In this document: in pieces, positions 47,789-56,230 of the stretch
Numbering within the stretch: position 1 is the stretch's first letter
How the letters are laid out: the number at the start of each line of letters is the position of its first letter
Assembly: GCF_003234655.2 (NCBI RefSeq)
Contig: NZ_CP126271.1
Location: 62,001 to 126,000, forward strand
Length of the DNA stretch: 64,000 nucleotides
Direction: 5' to 3'
Source: Curtobacterium sp. MCLR17_007
Lineage (GTDB): Bacteria > Actinomycetota > Actinomycetes > Actinomycetales > Microbacteriaceae
The notes under the pieces: generated by a model
Database searches by the model: none
The model's input: only the letters and a program-made list of their open reading frames with translations
Told to the model about the DNA's origin: nothing
Translations under genes and position numbers: made by a program

Positions 47789-48901
47789 GTGACCGATGCA
47801 CGCACCACAGCCCTCCCGTCCACGCACCCCCTGGCCGACGGACGCACCGCCGGATCCGCGCTGGTGCGGGCTCTGCGGGGGGACCGACCGGAGACGCTGC
47901 CGGTCTGGTTCATGCGACAGGCCGGGCGTTCGCTGCCCGAGTACCGCGAGCTCCGGGTCGGCACCGACATGCTGGACGCCTGCCTCGACCCGGCGATGGC
48001 GTCCGAGATCACCCTGCAGCCGGTCCGTCGGCACGGCGTCGACGCGGGCATCTTCTTCAGCGACATCGTCGTGCCGATCAAGCTGGCGGGCGTCGACGTC
48101 GAGATCGTCCCCGGCCGCGGTCCGGTGCTCGGGTCGCCCATCCGCACGCCCGCCGACGTCGACGCGCTGCAGGACCTCGACCCGGACGCGCTCGCGCCGA
48201 TCCGCGACGCCGTGGCCCGCACCGTCGCCGAGCTCGGGTCGACGCCGCTCATCGGGTTCGCCGGCGCGCCGTTCACCCTGGCCGCCTACCTGGTCGAGGG
48301 CGGCCCCTCGAAGGACCACATCCGCGCACGCACGCTCATGCACGCCGACCCGGAGACCTGGTCGCGACTGCTGTCGTGGGCGGCCGGGGTGTCCGGCACG
48401 TTCCTCCGGGCGCAGGTGCTCGCGGGGGCGTCGGCCGCGCAGCTCTTCGACTCGTGGGTCGGCTCGCTGTCGCGGGCGGACTACGTCGAGCACGTCGCAC
48501 CGCACTCGGCCGAGGCGCTGTCGCACGTCGCCGACCTCGGGGTGCCGCGCATCCACTTCGGCGTCGGCAGCGGCGAGGTCCTGCGGGACATGACCACCCT
48601 GGGCGACGAGTCCGCGGGCCCCCGCGTCGACGCCGTGGGAGTGGACTGGCGTCTGCCGCTCGACCAGGCCGTCGAGCGCGTCGGCACCGGCGTCACCGTG
48701 CAGGGCAACATCGACCCGGCCGTGCTCGCCGCCCCGTGGGACGTGCTCGAGTCGCACGTCCGCGACGTCGTCCGACGTGGCGGCTCCGCGCGCGCCCACG
48801 TCGTGAACCTCGGGCACGGGGTCCCGCCGGAGACGGACCCCGCGGTCCTGACCCGGGTCGTCGAGCTCGTGCACTCGCTCGGCAGCGGGGTGTCGGCGTG
48901 A
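47789..48901 (+). CDS. hemE: Uroporphyrinogen decarboxylase
   Basis: This 370-residue enzyme converts uroporphyrinogen III to coproporphyrinogen III. Signature 1 is LPVWFMRQAGRSLPEYRELR (near 36-55), including the Arg and substrate-binding residues; signature 2 is GFAGAPFTLAAYLVEGG. FFSDIVVPIKLAGVDVEIV and the end VNLGHGVPPETDP also match. The GTG is 6 bases after GACAAT (47777-47782) without a ribosome-binding site, a second leaderless candidate in the 52-base hemA-hemE gap. Its stop overlaps the next start (GTGA). Confidence 0.97.
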   Translation: MTDARTTALPSTHPLADGRTAGSALVRALRGDRPETLPVWFMRQAGRSLPEYRELRVGTDMLDACLDPAMASEITLQPVRRHGVDAGIFFSDIVVPIKLAGVDVEIVPGRGPVLGSPIRTPADVDALQDLDPDALAPIRDAVARTVAELGSTPLIGFAGAPFTLAAYLVEGGPSKDHIRARTLMHADPETWSRLLSWAAGVSGTFLRAQVLAGASAAQLFDSWVGSLSRADYVEHVAPHSAEALSHVADLGVPRIHFGVGSGEVLRDMTTLGDESAGPRVDAVGVDWRLPLDQAVERVGTGVTVQGNIDPAVLAAPWDVLESHVRDVVRRGGSARAHVVNLGHGVPPETDPAVLTRVVELVHSLGSGVSA

Positions 48902-50214
48902 CGGACGCCGTCGTCGTCGGTGGCGGGTTCGCCGGGCTCCTCGCCGCACGCGACCTCGCCAAGGCCGGCGTGCACGTCGTCCTGGTCGAGGGTTCCGGCG
49001 ACCTGGGCGGCATGGTCCGCCGGCACACCGTCGCCGGGATCGAGCTCGACATGGCGGCCGACTCGTTCGCGACCCGCACGGACGCCGTCGCGACGCTCGC
49101 GATCGAACTCGGCCTCGGCAACGAGCTGGTCGACCCGGACCCGCGCGGTGCCTGGCTCATGACGCGGGACGGTCGCACGGCGAAGATGCCCGCGACCGGT
49201 CTGCTCGGGATCCCCGGCACGCCGATGGCCGCCGACGTCATCGCCGTCGTCGGGCAGCGCGCGGCGATCCGGGCGCAGATGGACTCCCTGCTGCCGTCCC
49301 CGGTGGGCGCCCGCGCCGCATCGCTCGGTGAACTCGTCCGACGACGGATGGGCGCGCGGGTCCTCGACGACCTGGTGACCCCGGTCGTCGCCGGCGTGCA
49401 CTCGACGCACCCGGACGACCTCGACCCCGACCGCGTGGCTCCGGGGCTCCGAGCGGCGCTGCAACGACAGGGGTCGCTCGCGCGCGCCGTGCTCGCCCTG
49501 CGCGAGCGCGCCACCGCCGGGTCCGCCGTGCAGGGCATCCGCGGCGGCATCGTCCGGCTGGTCGACGAGCTCGTCGCCGACCTCGACACGTACGGCGTCG
49601 ACGTCCGCCTGCACACGCGAGCGACCCGCGTCGAGCGGGCCGCGGTCCAGGTGGTCGGTCCCGACGGCGCCGCCGAACGGTTGGTGGCCGACCACGTCCT
49701 CGCCACGGTGCCGGACCCGGAACGACCGGTGTCGCCGACCCGCTCGGGCATCGAACTCGTGACCCTCGTCGTCGACGACCCGGCGCTCGACGCCGCCCCG
49801 CGCGGCACGGGTGTGCTCGTCCACCCGGACGCCACCGGTGTGCGGGCGAAGGCGATCACCCACGCCACGGTCAAGTGGCCGTGGCTGGCCGATGCGGCCG
49901 GCGGACGCCACGTCCTGCGGCTCAGCTACCGCACGACCGCAGCCGACGCGGCGGACGTGGCCACGAGCCTCCCGGTCGACCCGTCGGACGCGACCGGCGT
50001 CCGCGCCGTGACCGACGCCGCGGCGCTCCTCGGTGTGCCGTTGAAGACCGCGCGTGTCGTCGGCGCCGCGACAGTCCGGTGGCACGGCCCGGACACCCAG
50101 GCGGCGGGTCTCGCCGAGGGCGTCGTGGGCATCGGCGAGGCGTCGAGCGGACGGGGTCTCGCGGGCATCGTCGGCACCACCCGGTCGCGCATCCGGGACC
50201 TCCTGGGTTCCTGA
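48898..50214 (+). CDS. cgoX: FAD-dependent coproporphyrinogen III oxidase (HemY/HemG family)
   Basis: This 438-residue flavoprotein has an N-terminal FAD-binding site AVVVGGGFAGLLAARDLAKAGVHVVLVEGSGDLGG, GIELDMAADSFATR, and a C-terminal GVVGIGEASSGRGLAGIVGTTRS, the second FAD contact. In actinobacteria this protein oxidises coproporphyrinogen III to coproporphyrin III; ChdC and CpfC downstream confirm that route. hemN and hemF are absent from the window. It is coupled to hemE by GTGA. Confidence 0.94.
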   Translation: MTDAVVVGGGFAGLLAARDLAKAGVHVVLVEGSGDLGGMVRRHTVAGIELDMAADSFATRTDAVATLAIELGLGNELVDPDPRGAWLMTRDGRTAKMPATGLLGIPGTPMAADVIAVVGQRAAIRAQMDSLLPSPVGARAASLGELVRRRMGARVLDDLVTPVVAGVHSTHPDDLDPDRVAPGLRAALQRQGSLARAVLALRERATAGSAVQGIRGGIVRLVDELVADLDTYGVDVRLHTRATRVERAAVQVVGPDGAAERLVADHVLATVPDPERPVSPTRSGIELVTLVVDDPALDAAPRGTGVLVHPDATGVRAKAITHATVKWPWLADAAGGRHVLRLSYRTTAADAADVATSLPVDPSDATGVRAVTDAAALLGVPLKTARVVGAATVRWHGPDTQAAGLAEGVVGIGEASSGRGLAGIVGTTRSRIRDLLGS

Positions 50215-50309
50215 GCGGACCCCGCACCCACCGAGGGCTACTGTTGGTCAGACGTCGACACATTCCGCTCGGCGTATGACCACTGCACACTTGAACTCTC
50301 GGAGGAACC

Positions 50310-50564
50310 ATGCGAGGCAGGCTCCTGTTCGTCGCCGGCGCAGCACTCGGGTACGTCCTGGGATCGCGAGCCGGACGGGCGCGGTACGAACAGATCAAGA
50401 CCGTCAGCGGCAAGATCTGGAACAACGGGAACGTCCAGAAGGGCGTCCACACGGTCGAGGAGTTCGTCGCCGACAAGACGCCGGACGTCGCCGAGTTCGT
50501 GGGTGAGCAGACGAAGAAGGTCGTCCGCAAGGTCGGCCAGAAGAAGGACCAAGCGACCTCATGA
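50310..50564 (+). CDS. YtxH-like small membrane protein
   Basis: This 84-residue protein has an N-terminal membrane segment (LLFVAGAALGYVLGSRAGR), then RYEQIKTVSGKIWNNGNVQKGVHTVEEFVADKTPDVAEFVG and a basic tail (KKVVRKVGQKKDQ). The amphipathic helical part is typical of YtxH-like proteins. It shows the same start pattern as the gene at 39300. Its stop overlaps the following holin-like gene (ATGA). It lies within the haem locus with no obvious link to haem. Confidence 0.82.
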   Translation: MRGRLLFVAGAALGYVLGSRAGRARYEQIKTVSGKIWNNGNVQKGVHTVEEFVADKTPDVAEFVGEQTKKVVRKVGQKKDQATS

Positions 50565-51019
50565 CGGACACCCGTGACCGGAAACCGCGATCGCTGTTCG
50601 GTCTCGTCGGGGACGTGCCCCAGCTCGTCAAGAACCTCGTCAAGGGTGAGATCGCACTCCTGAAGGCCGAGCTGACCGGCAAGGCCAAGGTCTTCGCTCT
50701 GGCGGCCGCGCTGCTCGTGGTGGCGCTGGTCATCGTGCTGTACGCGATCGGCGTGCTGCTGACCGCAGCGGTCATGGGCCTCGCGACCGTCATGCCCGCG
50801 TGGCTGGCAGCCCTCGTGCTCGCGTTCGTGATGCTCGTCGTCGCCGCGATCCTGGGCTTCGTCGGGTGGAAGCGGTTCAAGAAGGGGCTGCCCGTCACAC
50901 CCAAGCGCACGATCGCCAGCGTCAAGAACGACATCAACGCGGTCAAGGGGCTCGGCAAGAAGCCCACGCCCGAGACCCAGCACGCGTCCCGCAACCCGGA
51001 CGTCGGCGGCCGGTTCTGA
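50561..51019 (+). CDS. Phage-holin-superfamily-like (Actinobacterial) membrane protein
   Basis: This 152-residue protein has an amphipathic N-terminal part (SLFGLVGDVPQLVKNLVKGEIALLKAEL) and two strong membrane segments (VFALAAALLVVALVIVLYAIGVLLTAAVMGLA and WLAALVLAFVMLVVAAILGFVGW), then a basic tail. This is the layout of the actinobacterial phage_holin_3_6 family, which is chromosomal and not linked to phage. It is located between the YtxH-like and DUF3618 genes, a common trio. Confidence 0.85.
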   Translation: MTDTRDRKPRSLFGLVGDVPQLVKNLVKGEIALLKAELTGKAKVFALAAALLVVALVIVLYAIGVLLTAAVMGLATVMPAWLAALVLAFVMLVVAAILGFVGWKRFKKGLPVTPKRTIASVKNDINAVKGLGKKPTPETQHASRNPDVGGRF

Positions 51020-51060
51020 CGCTGCCGCGTCGCGACCCCGGCACCATCCTTGGAGTACCT

Positions 51061-51297
51061 GTGACCGACCAGCACCCGCACGACCGACTCGCCGACGACG
51101 TCGCCTCGACCCGGGCCCAGCTCTTCGACACCCTCGACGCGATCGAGGACAAGCTCAACGTGCCGAAGCAGCTCGGCATCGCCGCATCGAAGGTGAAGCG
51201 TGGCGTCCTCGAGAAGCGTCCCCCGTACCTGGTCGGTCTCGCAGCGGGCGTGGCGGTGGTCGGGGGTATCGTCGTGACGGTGCTCCGACGGCGGTAG
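51061..51297 (+). CDS. DUF3618-containing small membrane protein
   Basis: This 78-residue protein has an N-terminal helix DDVASTRAQLFDTLDAIEDKLNVP, the hallmark of DUF3618, and one C-terminal membrane segment (PYLVGLAAGVAVVGGIVVTVL) followed by RRR. It closes the trio of small envelope proteins between cgoX and chdC. The GTG follows TTGGAG. The function is unknown. Confidence 0.87.
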   Translation: MTDQHPHDRLADDVASTRAQLFDTLDAIEDKLNVPKQLGIAASKVKRGVLEKRPPYLVGLAAGVAVVGGIVVTVLRRR

Positions 51298-51355
51298 GTC
51301 CGGATCACCGGGCCCACGGCCCAGGGGCGCCCGCCGGCCCGGTGCCCATCGGCGC

Positions 51356-51377
51356 AGGAACCGGCGCACCAGTTCCT
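51356..51377. promoter_or_regulatory. Inverted repeat upstream of chdC
   Basis: CAGGAAC and GTTCCTG form 7-bp arms separated by 10 bases (51355-51378 including the outer pair). The element ends 24 bases before the chdC ATG, where a repressor of the chdC-cpfC-hemCDBL operon could bind. It does not resemble the DtxR/IdeR iron box. Confidence 0.4.
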
Positions 51378-51401
51378 GCAACCGATAGGACCAAGGACCA
51401 C

Positions 51402-52163
51402 ATGAGTTCCGACGTGCCCACGCAGGGCGTGCCCGATCAGGGCGCAACCGCGTCCGCCCACCCGCACGAGACCGCTCCGGACTCGGGGATCGACCCGAAC
51501 CTGCTGACCGCCTACGCGCTGTGGGCCGTCTTCCGGCGTCCCGTGGGTGCGGTCCCCACCCCGGGTGGCGACGCCGTCGCCGAGCTCGACGCCGTGGTGG
51601 CCGCGGGTGCCGACCAGGGTGTGACGATCCGCGGCTTCTACGACGTCTCCGGCTTCCGCGCCGACGCCGACGTCATGATCTGGCTGCACGGCGACGACGC
51701 CCAGGTCATCCAGTCCGTGCTCCGCAGCATCCGCCGCACCGCGCTGTTCCAGGACGCCGAACCGGTGTGGCACGTCATGGCCATGCACCGCGAAGCCGAG
51801 TTCAACAAGCGGCACACCCCCGCGTTCCTGCGCGGCAAGGACCCCGAGGCCTGGATCACGGTCTACCCGTTCGTCCGCTCCTACGAGTGGTACCTGCTGC
51901 CGGAAGCGGAGCGCTCGACGATGCTCCGCGACCACGGTGTCGCCGGTGCCAAGTACCGTCGGGTCCTGACGAACACCATCGCGTCGTTCGCACTCGGCGA
52001 CTACGAGTGGATCCTGCCGCTCGAGAGCCCCGACCTGGTCGACCTCGTCGACCTGATGCGTGACCTGCGCTACACCGAGGCCCGCATGCACGTGCGCGAA
52101 GAAGTGCCCTTCTACACCGGTCGTCGCGTGACGACCGCCGAACTCCCGGAGGTCCTGTCGTGA
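51402..52163 (+). CDS. chdC: Coproheme decarboxylase ChdC (HemQ, chlorite-dismutase-like)
   Basis: This 253-residue enzyme decarboxylates coproheme to haem b using peroxide. The key segments are AWITVYPFVRSYEWYLLPEAER (catalytic Tyr near 157) and MLRDHGVAGAKYR, with the proximal haem-binding His near 176. The N-terminal 28 residues are low-complexity and probably disordered. The ATG at 51402 follows AAGGACC. It heads the second haem block, and its stop overlaps cpfC (GTGA). Confidence 0.96.
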   Translation: MSSDVPTQGVPDQGATASAHPHETAPDSGIDPNLLTAYALWAVFRRPVGAVPTPGGDAVAELDAVVAAGADQGVTIRGFYDVSGFRADADVMIWLHGDDAQVIQSVLRSIRRTALFQDAEPVWHVMAMHREAEFNKRHTPAFLRGKDPEAWITVYPFVRSYEWYLLPEAERSTMLRDHGVAGAKYRRVLTNTIASFALGDYEWILPLESPDLVDLVDLMRDLRYTEARMHVREEVPFYTGRRVTTAELPEVLS

Positions 52164-53395
52164 CCGACACCACCCTGATCACCAACGGCCAGGGCGTCCT
52201 CGCCGCCACCCCGGCTGCGGCCTCGGGCCCCGAGCACGTCGAGACCCCGACCGCGTACGACGCCATCCTGCTCGCGGGCTTCGGCGGTCCCGAGGGCCAG
52301 GACGACGTCATCCCGTTCCTGCGCAACGTCACCCGCGGGCGCGGGATCCCGGACGAGCGCCTCGAAGAAGTCGCCCACCACTACCGGCACTTCGGCGGCG
52401 TCAGCCCGATCAACGCCCAGAACCGCGCGCTCAAGGCCGCGCTCGAGGGCGAACTCGCGAAGCGTGGCATCGACCTGCCCGTGCTGTGGGGCAACCGGAA
52501 CTGGGAGCCCTACCTCGAGGACGCCTTCACCGAGGCCGGCGAGAAGGGCTACACGAAGCTCATCGCCATCGCCACGAGCGCGTACTCGTCGTTCTCCAGC
52601 TGCCGGCAGTACCGCGAGGACTACGCCCGCGTGCTCGACGCCACCGGGCTCATCGACACCATCCAGATCGACAAGGTCCGGCAGTTCTTCGACCACCCCG
52701 GATTCGTCCGCCCGTTCGTCGACGGTGTGCGCGACGGCCTGGCCCGGGCGATCGCCGAGAACGACGGGCTCGACGTCGCGACCGAGCTGCACGTCCTGTT
52801 CTCGACGCACTCGATCCCCTCGACCGACGCAGCGAAGTCCGGACCCGACTTCCGCGGCTTCGGGGACGGCGGCGCGTACGCGGCCCAGCACCAGGCGGTG
52901 GCGCAGGTCGTCCTCGACCAGGCCTGGGCCGAGCTGCTCGAGCAGCCCGAGCACGCACACCTGCAGGGCACGGCGAAGCCGGCCTGGAAGCTCGTCTACC
53001 AGTCGCGGTCCGGCCCCCCGTCGCAGCCGTGGCTCGAGCCGGACATCAACGACTTCCTGAACGAGGACCTCAAGGGCGGCCCCACCCGCGCAGTGCTCAT
53101 CGTGCCGCTCGGCTTCGTGAGCGACCACATGGAGGTCATGTGGGACCTCGACGAAGAAGCGACCGAGACCGCCGGCGAGCTCGGCTTCTGGTCGCTCCGC
53201 ACGCAGACCCCCGGCGTGGACCCGGCGTACGTCGCGGGCCTGGTCGACCTCGTGCTCGAGCGGGTCAACGGCCTGTCCAAGGCCGAGCGGCCGCACATGA
53301 CCGACATCGGTCCCTGGTACGACGTCTGCCGTCCGGGGTGCTGCGAGAACGAGCGCGCCGGGTTCAAGCCGGCGGCCGCCGGCGTTGCCCCGTGA
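52160..53395 (+). CDS. cpfC: Coproporphyrin ferrochelatase
   Basis: This 411-residue enzyme inserts iron into coproporphyrin III. It shows ILLAGFGGPEGQDDVIPFLRNVTRGRG, the catalytic His in LFSTHSIPSTD (near 218), YQSRSGPPSQPWLEPDI and a Glu-rich VSDHMEVMWDLDEEA. The C-terminal DVCRPGCCEN plus a cysteine in FSSCRQY match the four ligands of the [2Fe-2S] cluster found in actinobacterial ferrochelatases. It is longer than cluster-free homologues. It overlaps its neighbours on both sides (GTGA). Confidence 0.96.
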   Translation: MTDTTLITNGQGVLAATPAAASGPEHVETPTAYDAILLAGFGGPEGQDDVIPFLRNVTRGRGIPDERLEEVAHHYRHFGGVSPINAQNRALKAALEGELAKRGIDLPVLWGNRNWEPYLEDAFTEAGEKGYTKLIAIATSAYSSFSSCRQYREDYARVLDATGLIDTIQIDKVRQFFDHPGFVRPFVDGVRDGLARAIAENDGLDVATELHVLFSTHSIPSTDAAKSGPDFRGFGDGGAYAAQHQAVAQVVLDQAWAELLEQPEHAHLQGTAKPAWKLVYQSRSGPPSQPWLEPDINDFLNEDLKGGPTRAVLIVPLGFVSDHMEVMWDLDEEATETAGELGFWSLRTQTPGVDPAYVAGLVDLVLERVNGLSKAERPHMTDIGPWYDVCRPGCCENERAGFKPAAAGVAP

Positions 53396-54369
53396 CCACA
53401 CCCACCGACCAGTCCGACGCCGTCCGGCCCATCCGCCTCGGCACCCGCGCCAGCCGCTTGGCGGTCGCCCAGTCCCAGGACGTGGCGGACCGTCTGGCCA
53501 AGGCGGCGGGTCGTCCGGTCGAGCTCGTGACCGTGACCAGCGAGGGCGACACGAACCGTGCCTCGCTCGCCAGCCTCGGCGGGACGGGCGTGTTCGCGTC
53601 CGCGCTGCGCGAGGCCCTCGTCGCCGGCCAGGTGGACGTCCTCGTCCACTCCCTCAAGGACCTGCCGACCGCGCCGTACCCGGGGCTCACCATCGCAGCG
53701 GTGCCCAAGCGTGCCGACGCCCGTGACGTCCTGGTGGCCCGGAACGCGGCCACGATCGAGACCCTGCCCGAGGGCGCCAAGGTCGGCACGGGTTCGCCCC
53801 GCCGTGCGGCGCAGCTCCGGGCCAAGCGTCCCGATCTCGACGTCGTGGACATCCGCGGCAACATCGACACGCGGCTCGGCCGGGTACAGGACGACCTCGA
53901 CGCCGTCGTGCTGGCTGCGGCCGGGCTCGGGCGCATCGAGCGGCTGGCCGAGGCGACCGAGCTCCTCGACCTGGGCTTCTGGCCGAGTGCTCCGGGGCAG
54001 GGTGCACTCGCGATCGAGGTCCGAGCGGACGAGTCCGACCGGAACCTGGTGGCTGCACTGCGCAAGATCGAGCACGCGCCCACCCGCCTGACGGTGTCCG
54101 CCGAGCGTGAGGTGCTCGCGAAGCTCGAGGCCGGCTGCTCGGCCCCGATCGGAGCGACCGCCATCGTCGACGCCGAGATGCTCCTCGTGTCGGCCACGGT
54201 CTACCGCCCGGACGGCTCCGAGTACCGCACGGCGTCCCACGCCGCGGTGCTCGACGGCTCCGCTCAGGACCGCCTGTCCGAGGCGCTCCAGGTGGGTGGC
54301 CGTGTCGCCGCCGAGCTGCTCGAGAACGGCGCGGGTGACCTCGCCGACCTCGCCGACAGCGTGCAGTAG
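53392..54369 (+). CDS. hemC: Porphobilinogen deaminase (hydroxymethylbilane synthase)
   Basis: This 325-residue enzyme polymerises four porphobilinogens. It shows RLGTRASRLAVAQSQDVAD, VHSLKDLPTAPYPGL (catalytic Asp region), VGTGSPRRAAQLRAKRPDL, DIRGNIDTRLGRV and the dipyrromethane-cofactor cysteine in LEAGCSAPIGA (near 249). The GTG overlaps the cpfC stop. hemD begins about 8 bases downstream but without a standard start codon. Confidence 0.96.
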   Translation: MTTPTDQSDAVRPIRLGTRASRLAVAQSQDVADRLAKAAGRPVELVTVTSEGDTNRASLASLGGTGVFASALREALVAGQVDVLVHSLKDLPTAPYPGLTIAAVPKRADARDVLVARNAATIETLPEGAKVGTGSPRRAAQLRAKRPDLDVVDIRGNIDTRLGRVQDDLDAVVLAAAGLGRIERLAEATELLDLGFWPSAPGQGALAIEVRADESDRNLVAALRKIEHAPTRLTVSAEREVLAKLEAGCSAPIGATAIVDAEMLLVSATVYRPDGSEYRTASHAAVLDGSAQDRLSEALQVGGRVAAELLENGAGDLADLADSVQ

Positions 54370-54377
54370 GACCCGCC

Positions 54378-55178
54378 ACGGACACGCGCTCGCCCGTCGT
54401 CGTCATCCCCCGGGGTGGCGCGTGGGGCGAGCGCGTCGCCCTGGCCGCTCGGGCCCGCGGGCTCGACCCCCGGATCGTGCCGCTCATCGCGACCGAGCCG
54501 CCGCTGGATCCGGCACCGCTGGACCGTGCCGTCGCGCGGCTGGTCGCGGCCACGAGCGACCGGTCGGACTCGCCTGCTGACGGCGTGCGAACCAGCGTCG
54601 ATGGTTACGCATGGATCGTCGTCACCAGTGCGGTCGCGGTGACGGTCCTCGCCGGCCGCGTCCCCGGCCTCCCGTCCGGTGTCCGGGTGGCGGCGGTCGG
54701 CGAGGCGACCGCTCGAGCCGCGCGTGCTGCCGGTTGGCGCGTGGACCTGGTGCCGGACGACGCGTCGGCGGCGGGCCTGGTGGCGGCACTGCCGCACATG
54801 GACGGCACCGTGTTGTTCCCCCGGTCCGAGATCGCCGCGCCCACCCTGGTCGACGGCCTGCGCGCACGCGGGATCGACGTCGACGACCCGGTCGCGTACC
54901 GTACCGTGGGGACCGGCGACGAGCCGGTCGTCCTCGACGCGGTGCCTGGCGCGGTGCTCGTGACGAGCGGCAGCGTCGCCCGCGAGATCGCCCGCCGGAT
55001 GACCCCGCTCGACCCCACGACCCTGGTGGCGTGCATCGGGCCCGGGACCGCCGCCGACGCCCGTGCCGCCGGACTCCCCGTGCACGTGACCGGAGCCTCG
55101 CGCTCCGCAGAAGCCCTCCTCGACGCCGTCGTCGAGGCCCTCGACCCCTCCACTCCCGATCAGGAAGGCCACCCGTGA
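54378..55178 (+). CDS. hemD: Uroporphyrinogen-III synthase, non-canonical start
   Basis: This protein of about 266 residues cyclises hydroxymethylbilane. Conserved N-terminal sequence ([38 protein letters not shown]) is in frame upstream of the first GTG (54477), yet no ATG, GTG or TTG occurs between the stop at 54336 and 54477. The best candidate is the ACG at 54378, preceded by AGTAGGACC. Starting at 54477 would delete the first strand and helix. Later segments [39 protein letters not shown] and [13 protein letters not shown] are normal. A sequencing error is an alternative. It overlaps hemB (GTGA). Confidence 0.8.
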   Translation, partial: TDTRSPVVVIPRGGAWGERVALAARARGLDPRIVPLIATEPPLDPAPLDRAVARLVAATSDRSDSPADGVRTSVDGYAWIVVTSAVAVTVLAGRVPGLPSGVRVAAVGEATARAARAAGWRVDLVPDDASAAGLVAALPHMDGTVLFPRSEIAAPTLVDGLRARGIDVDDPVAYRTVGTGDEPVVLDAVPGAVLVTSGSVAREIARRMTPLDPTTLVACIGPGTAADARAAGLPVHVTGASRSAEALLDAVVEALDPSTPDQEGHP

Positions 55179-56230
55179 CTGGACGCTTCCCCCAGGTCCG
55201 CCCGCGTCGACTGCGCGCGACCCCCGCCATGCGACGCCTGGTGGCCGAGACCCGGCTGCACCCGGCCGAACTCGTGCTGCCGATGTTCATCCGCGAAGGC
55301 GCCACCGACGCCGTCGACATCTCGAGCATGCCGGGCGTGCAGCAGCACTCGCTCGACTCGTTCCGCCGGGCGCTCGTCGGGGCGGCCGAGCAGGGCGTGG
55401 GCGGAGTGAACCTGTTCGGCGTCCCCACTGCGAAGGACGCGACGGGGTCTGGCGCGACCGACCCCGACGGCATCCTGAACGTGGCGATCCGGGTCGCGAA
55501 GGCCGAGGTCGGTGACGCCCTGGTGGTGCAGTCCGACCTGTGCCTCGACGAGTTCACCGACCACGGGCACTGCGGCGTCCTGGCCGCCGACGGCTCGGTC
55601 GACAACGACGCCACCCTGCTGCGGTACCGCGACATGGCGGTCGCCCAGGCCGAGGCCGGCGCCGAGCTCGTCTGCCTGAGCGGCATGATGGACGGCCAGA
55701 TCGCGGCGGCCCGCGACGCGCTCGACACGGCCGGTCACAGCGGGACGGCACTGCTGGCGTACGCGGCGAAGTACGCCTCGGCGTTCTACGGCCCGTTCCG
55801 CGAGGCCGTCTCGTCCTCGCTCGTCGGGGACCGTCGGACGTACCAGATCGATGCCGCCAACGGGCGTCAGGGACTCCGCGAGGTCGCCCTCGACGTCGAC
55901 GAAGGTGCCGACATCGTGATGGTGAAGCCGGCGATGAGCTACCTCGACGTGCTCGCCGAGACGGCCGCCACGTCGCCCGTCCCGGTCTGGGCCTACCAGA
56001 TCTCGGGCGAGTACGCGATGATCACCGCGGCCGCGCAGAACGGGTGGATCGACCGGGACGCCGCCGCCATGGAGTCCCTCGTCGGCATCAAGCGCGCCGG
56101 GGCGGACGCGATCCTGACGTACTTCGCCGTGGACATCGCACGCAAGCTGAACCAGGAGGCCGGTCTCCGCACCTCCGGCACCACCGCCGACGTCCCCGGC
56201 ATCGCATCGACCGGGAAGGCCCCCGAATGA
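55175..56230 (+). CDS. hemB: Delta-aminolevulinic acid dehydratase (porphobilinogen synthase)
   Basis: This 351-residue enzyme condenses two 5-aminolevulinates. It shows [23 protein letters not shown], the metal-binding [17 protein letters not shown], the first Schiff-base Lys in [18 protein letters not shown] (near 198) and the second in [10 protein letters not shown] (near 250). The two cysteines of [14 protein letters not shown] are the zinc-type ligands. AGGAAGG precedes the GTG at 55175. It overlaps hemD and hemL by four bases each. Confidence 0.97.
   Translation: MTGRFPQVRPRRLRATPAMRRLVAETRLHPAELVLPMFIREGATDAVDISSMPGVQQHSLDSFRRALVGAAEQGVGGVNLFGVPTAKDATGSGATDPDGILNVAIRVAKAEVGDALVVQSDLCLDEFTDHGHCGVLAADGSVDNDATLLRYRDMAVAQAEAGAELVCLSGMMDGQIAAARDALDTAGHSGTALLAYAAKYASAFYGPFREAVSSSLVGDRRTYQIDAANGRQGLREVALDVDEGADIVMVKPAMSYLDVLAETAATSPVPVWAYQISGEYAMITAAAQNGWIDRDAAAMESLVGIKRAGADAILTYFAVDIARKLNQEAGLRTSGTTADVPGIASTGKAPE

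Noticed and set aside
50561..51019. Prophage remnant
   Set aside because: The protein belongs to a holin-named family, but there is no phage gene nearby and the family is a regular chromosomal neighbour of YtxH and DUF3618 genes in actinobacteria.
54477..55178. hemD starting at the first GTG (54477)
   Set aside because: This removes the conserved first strand and helix of the synthase. The in-frame upstream sequence is clearly homologous, so a non-canonical start near 54378 is preferred.
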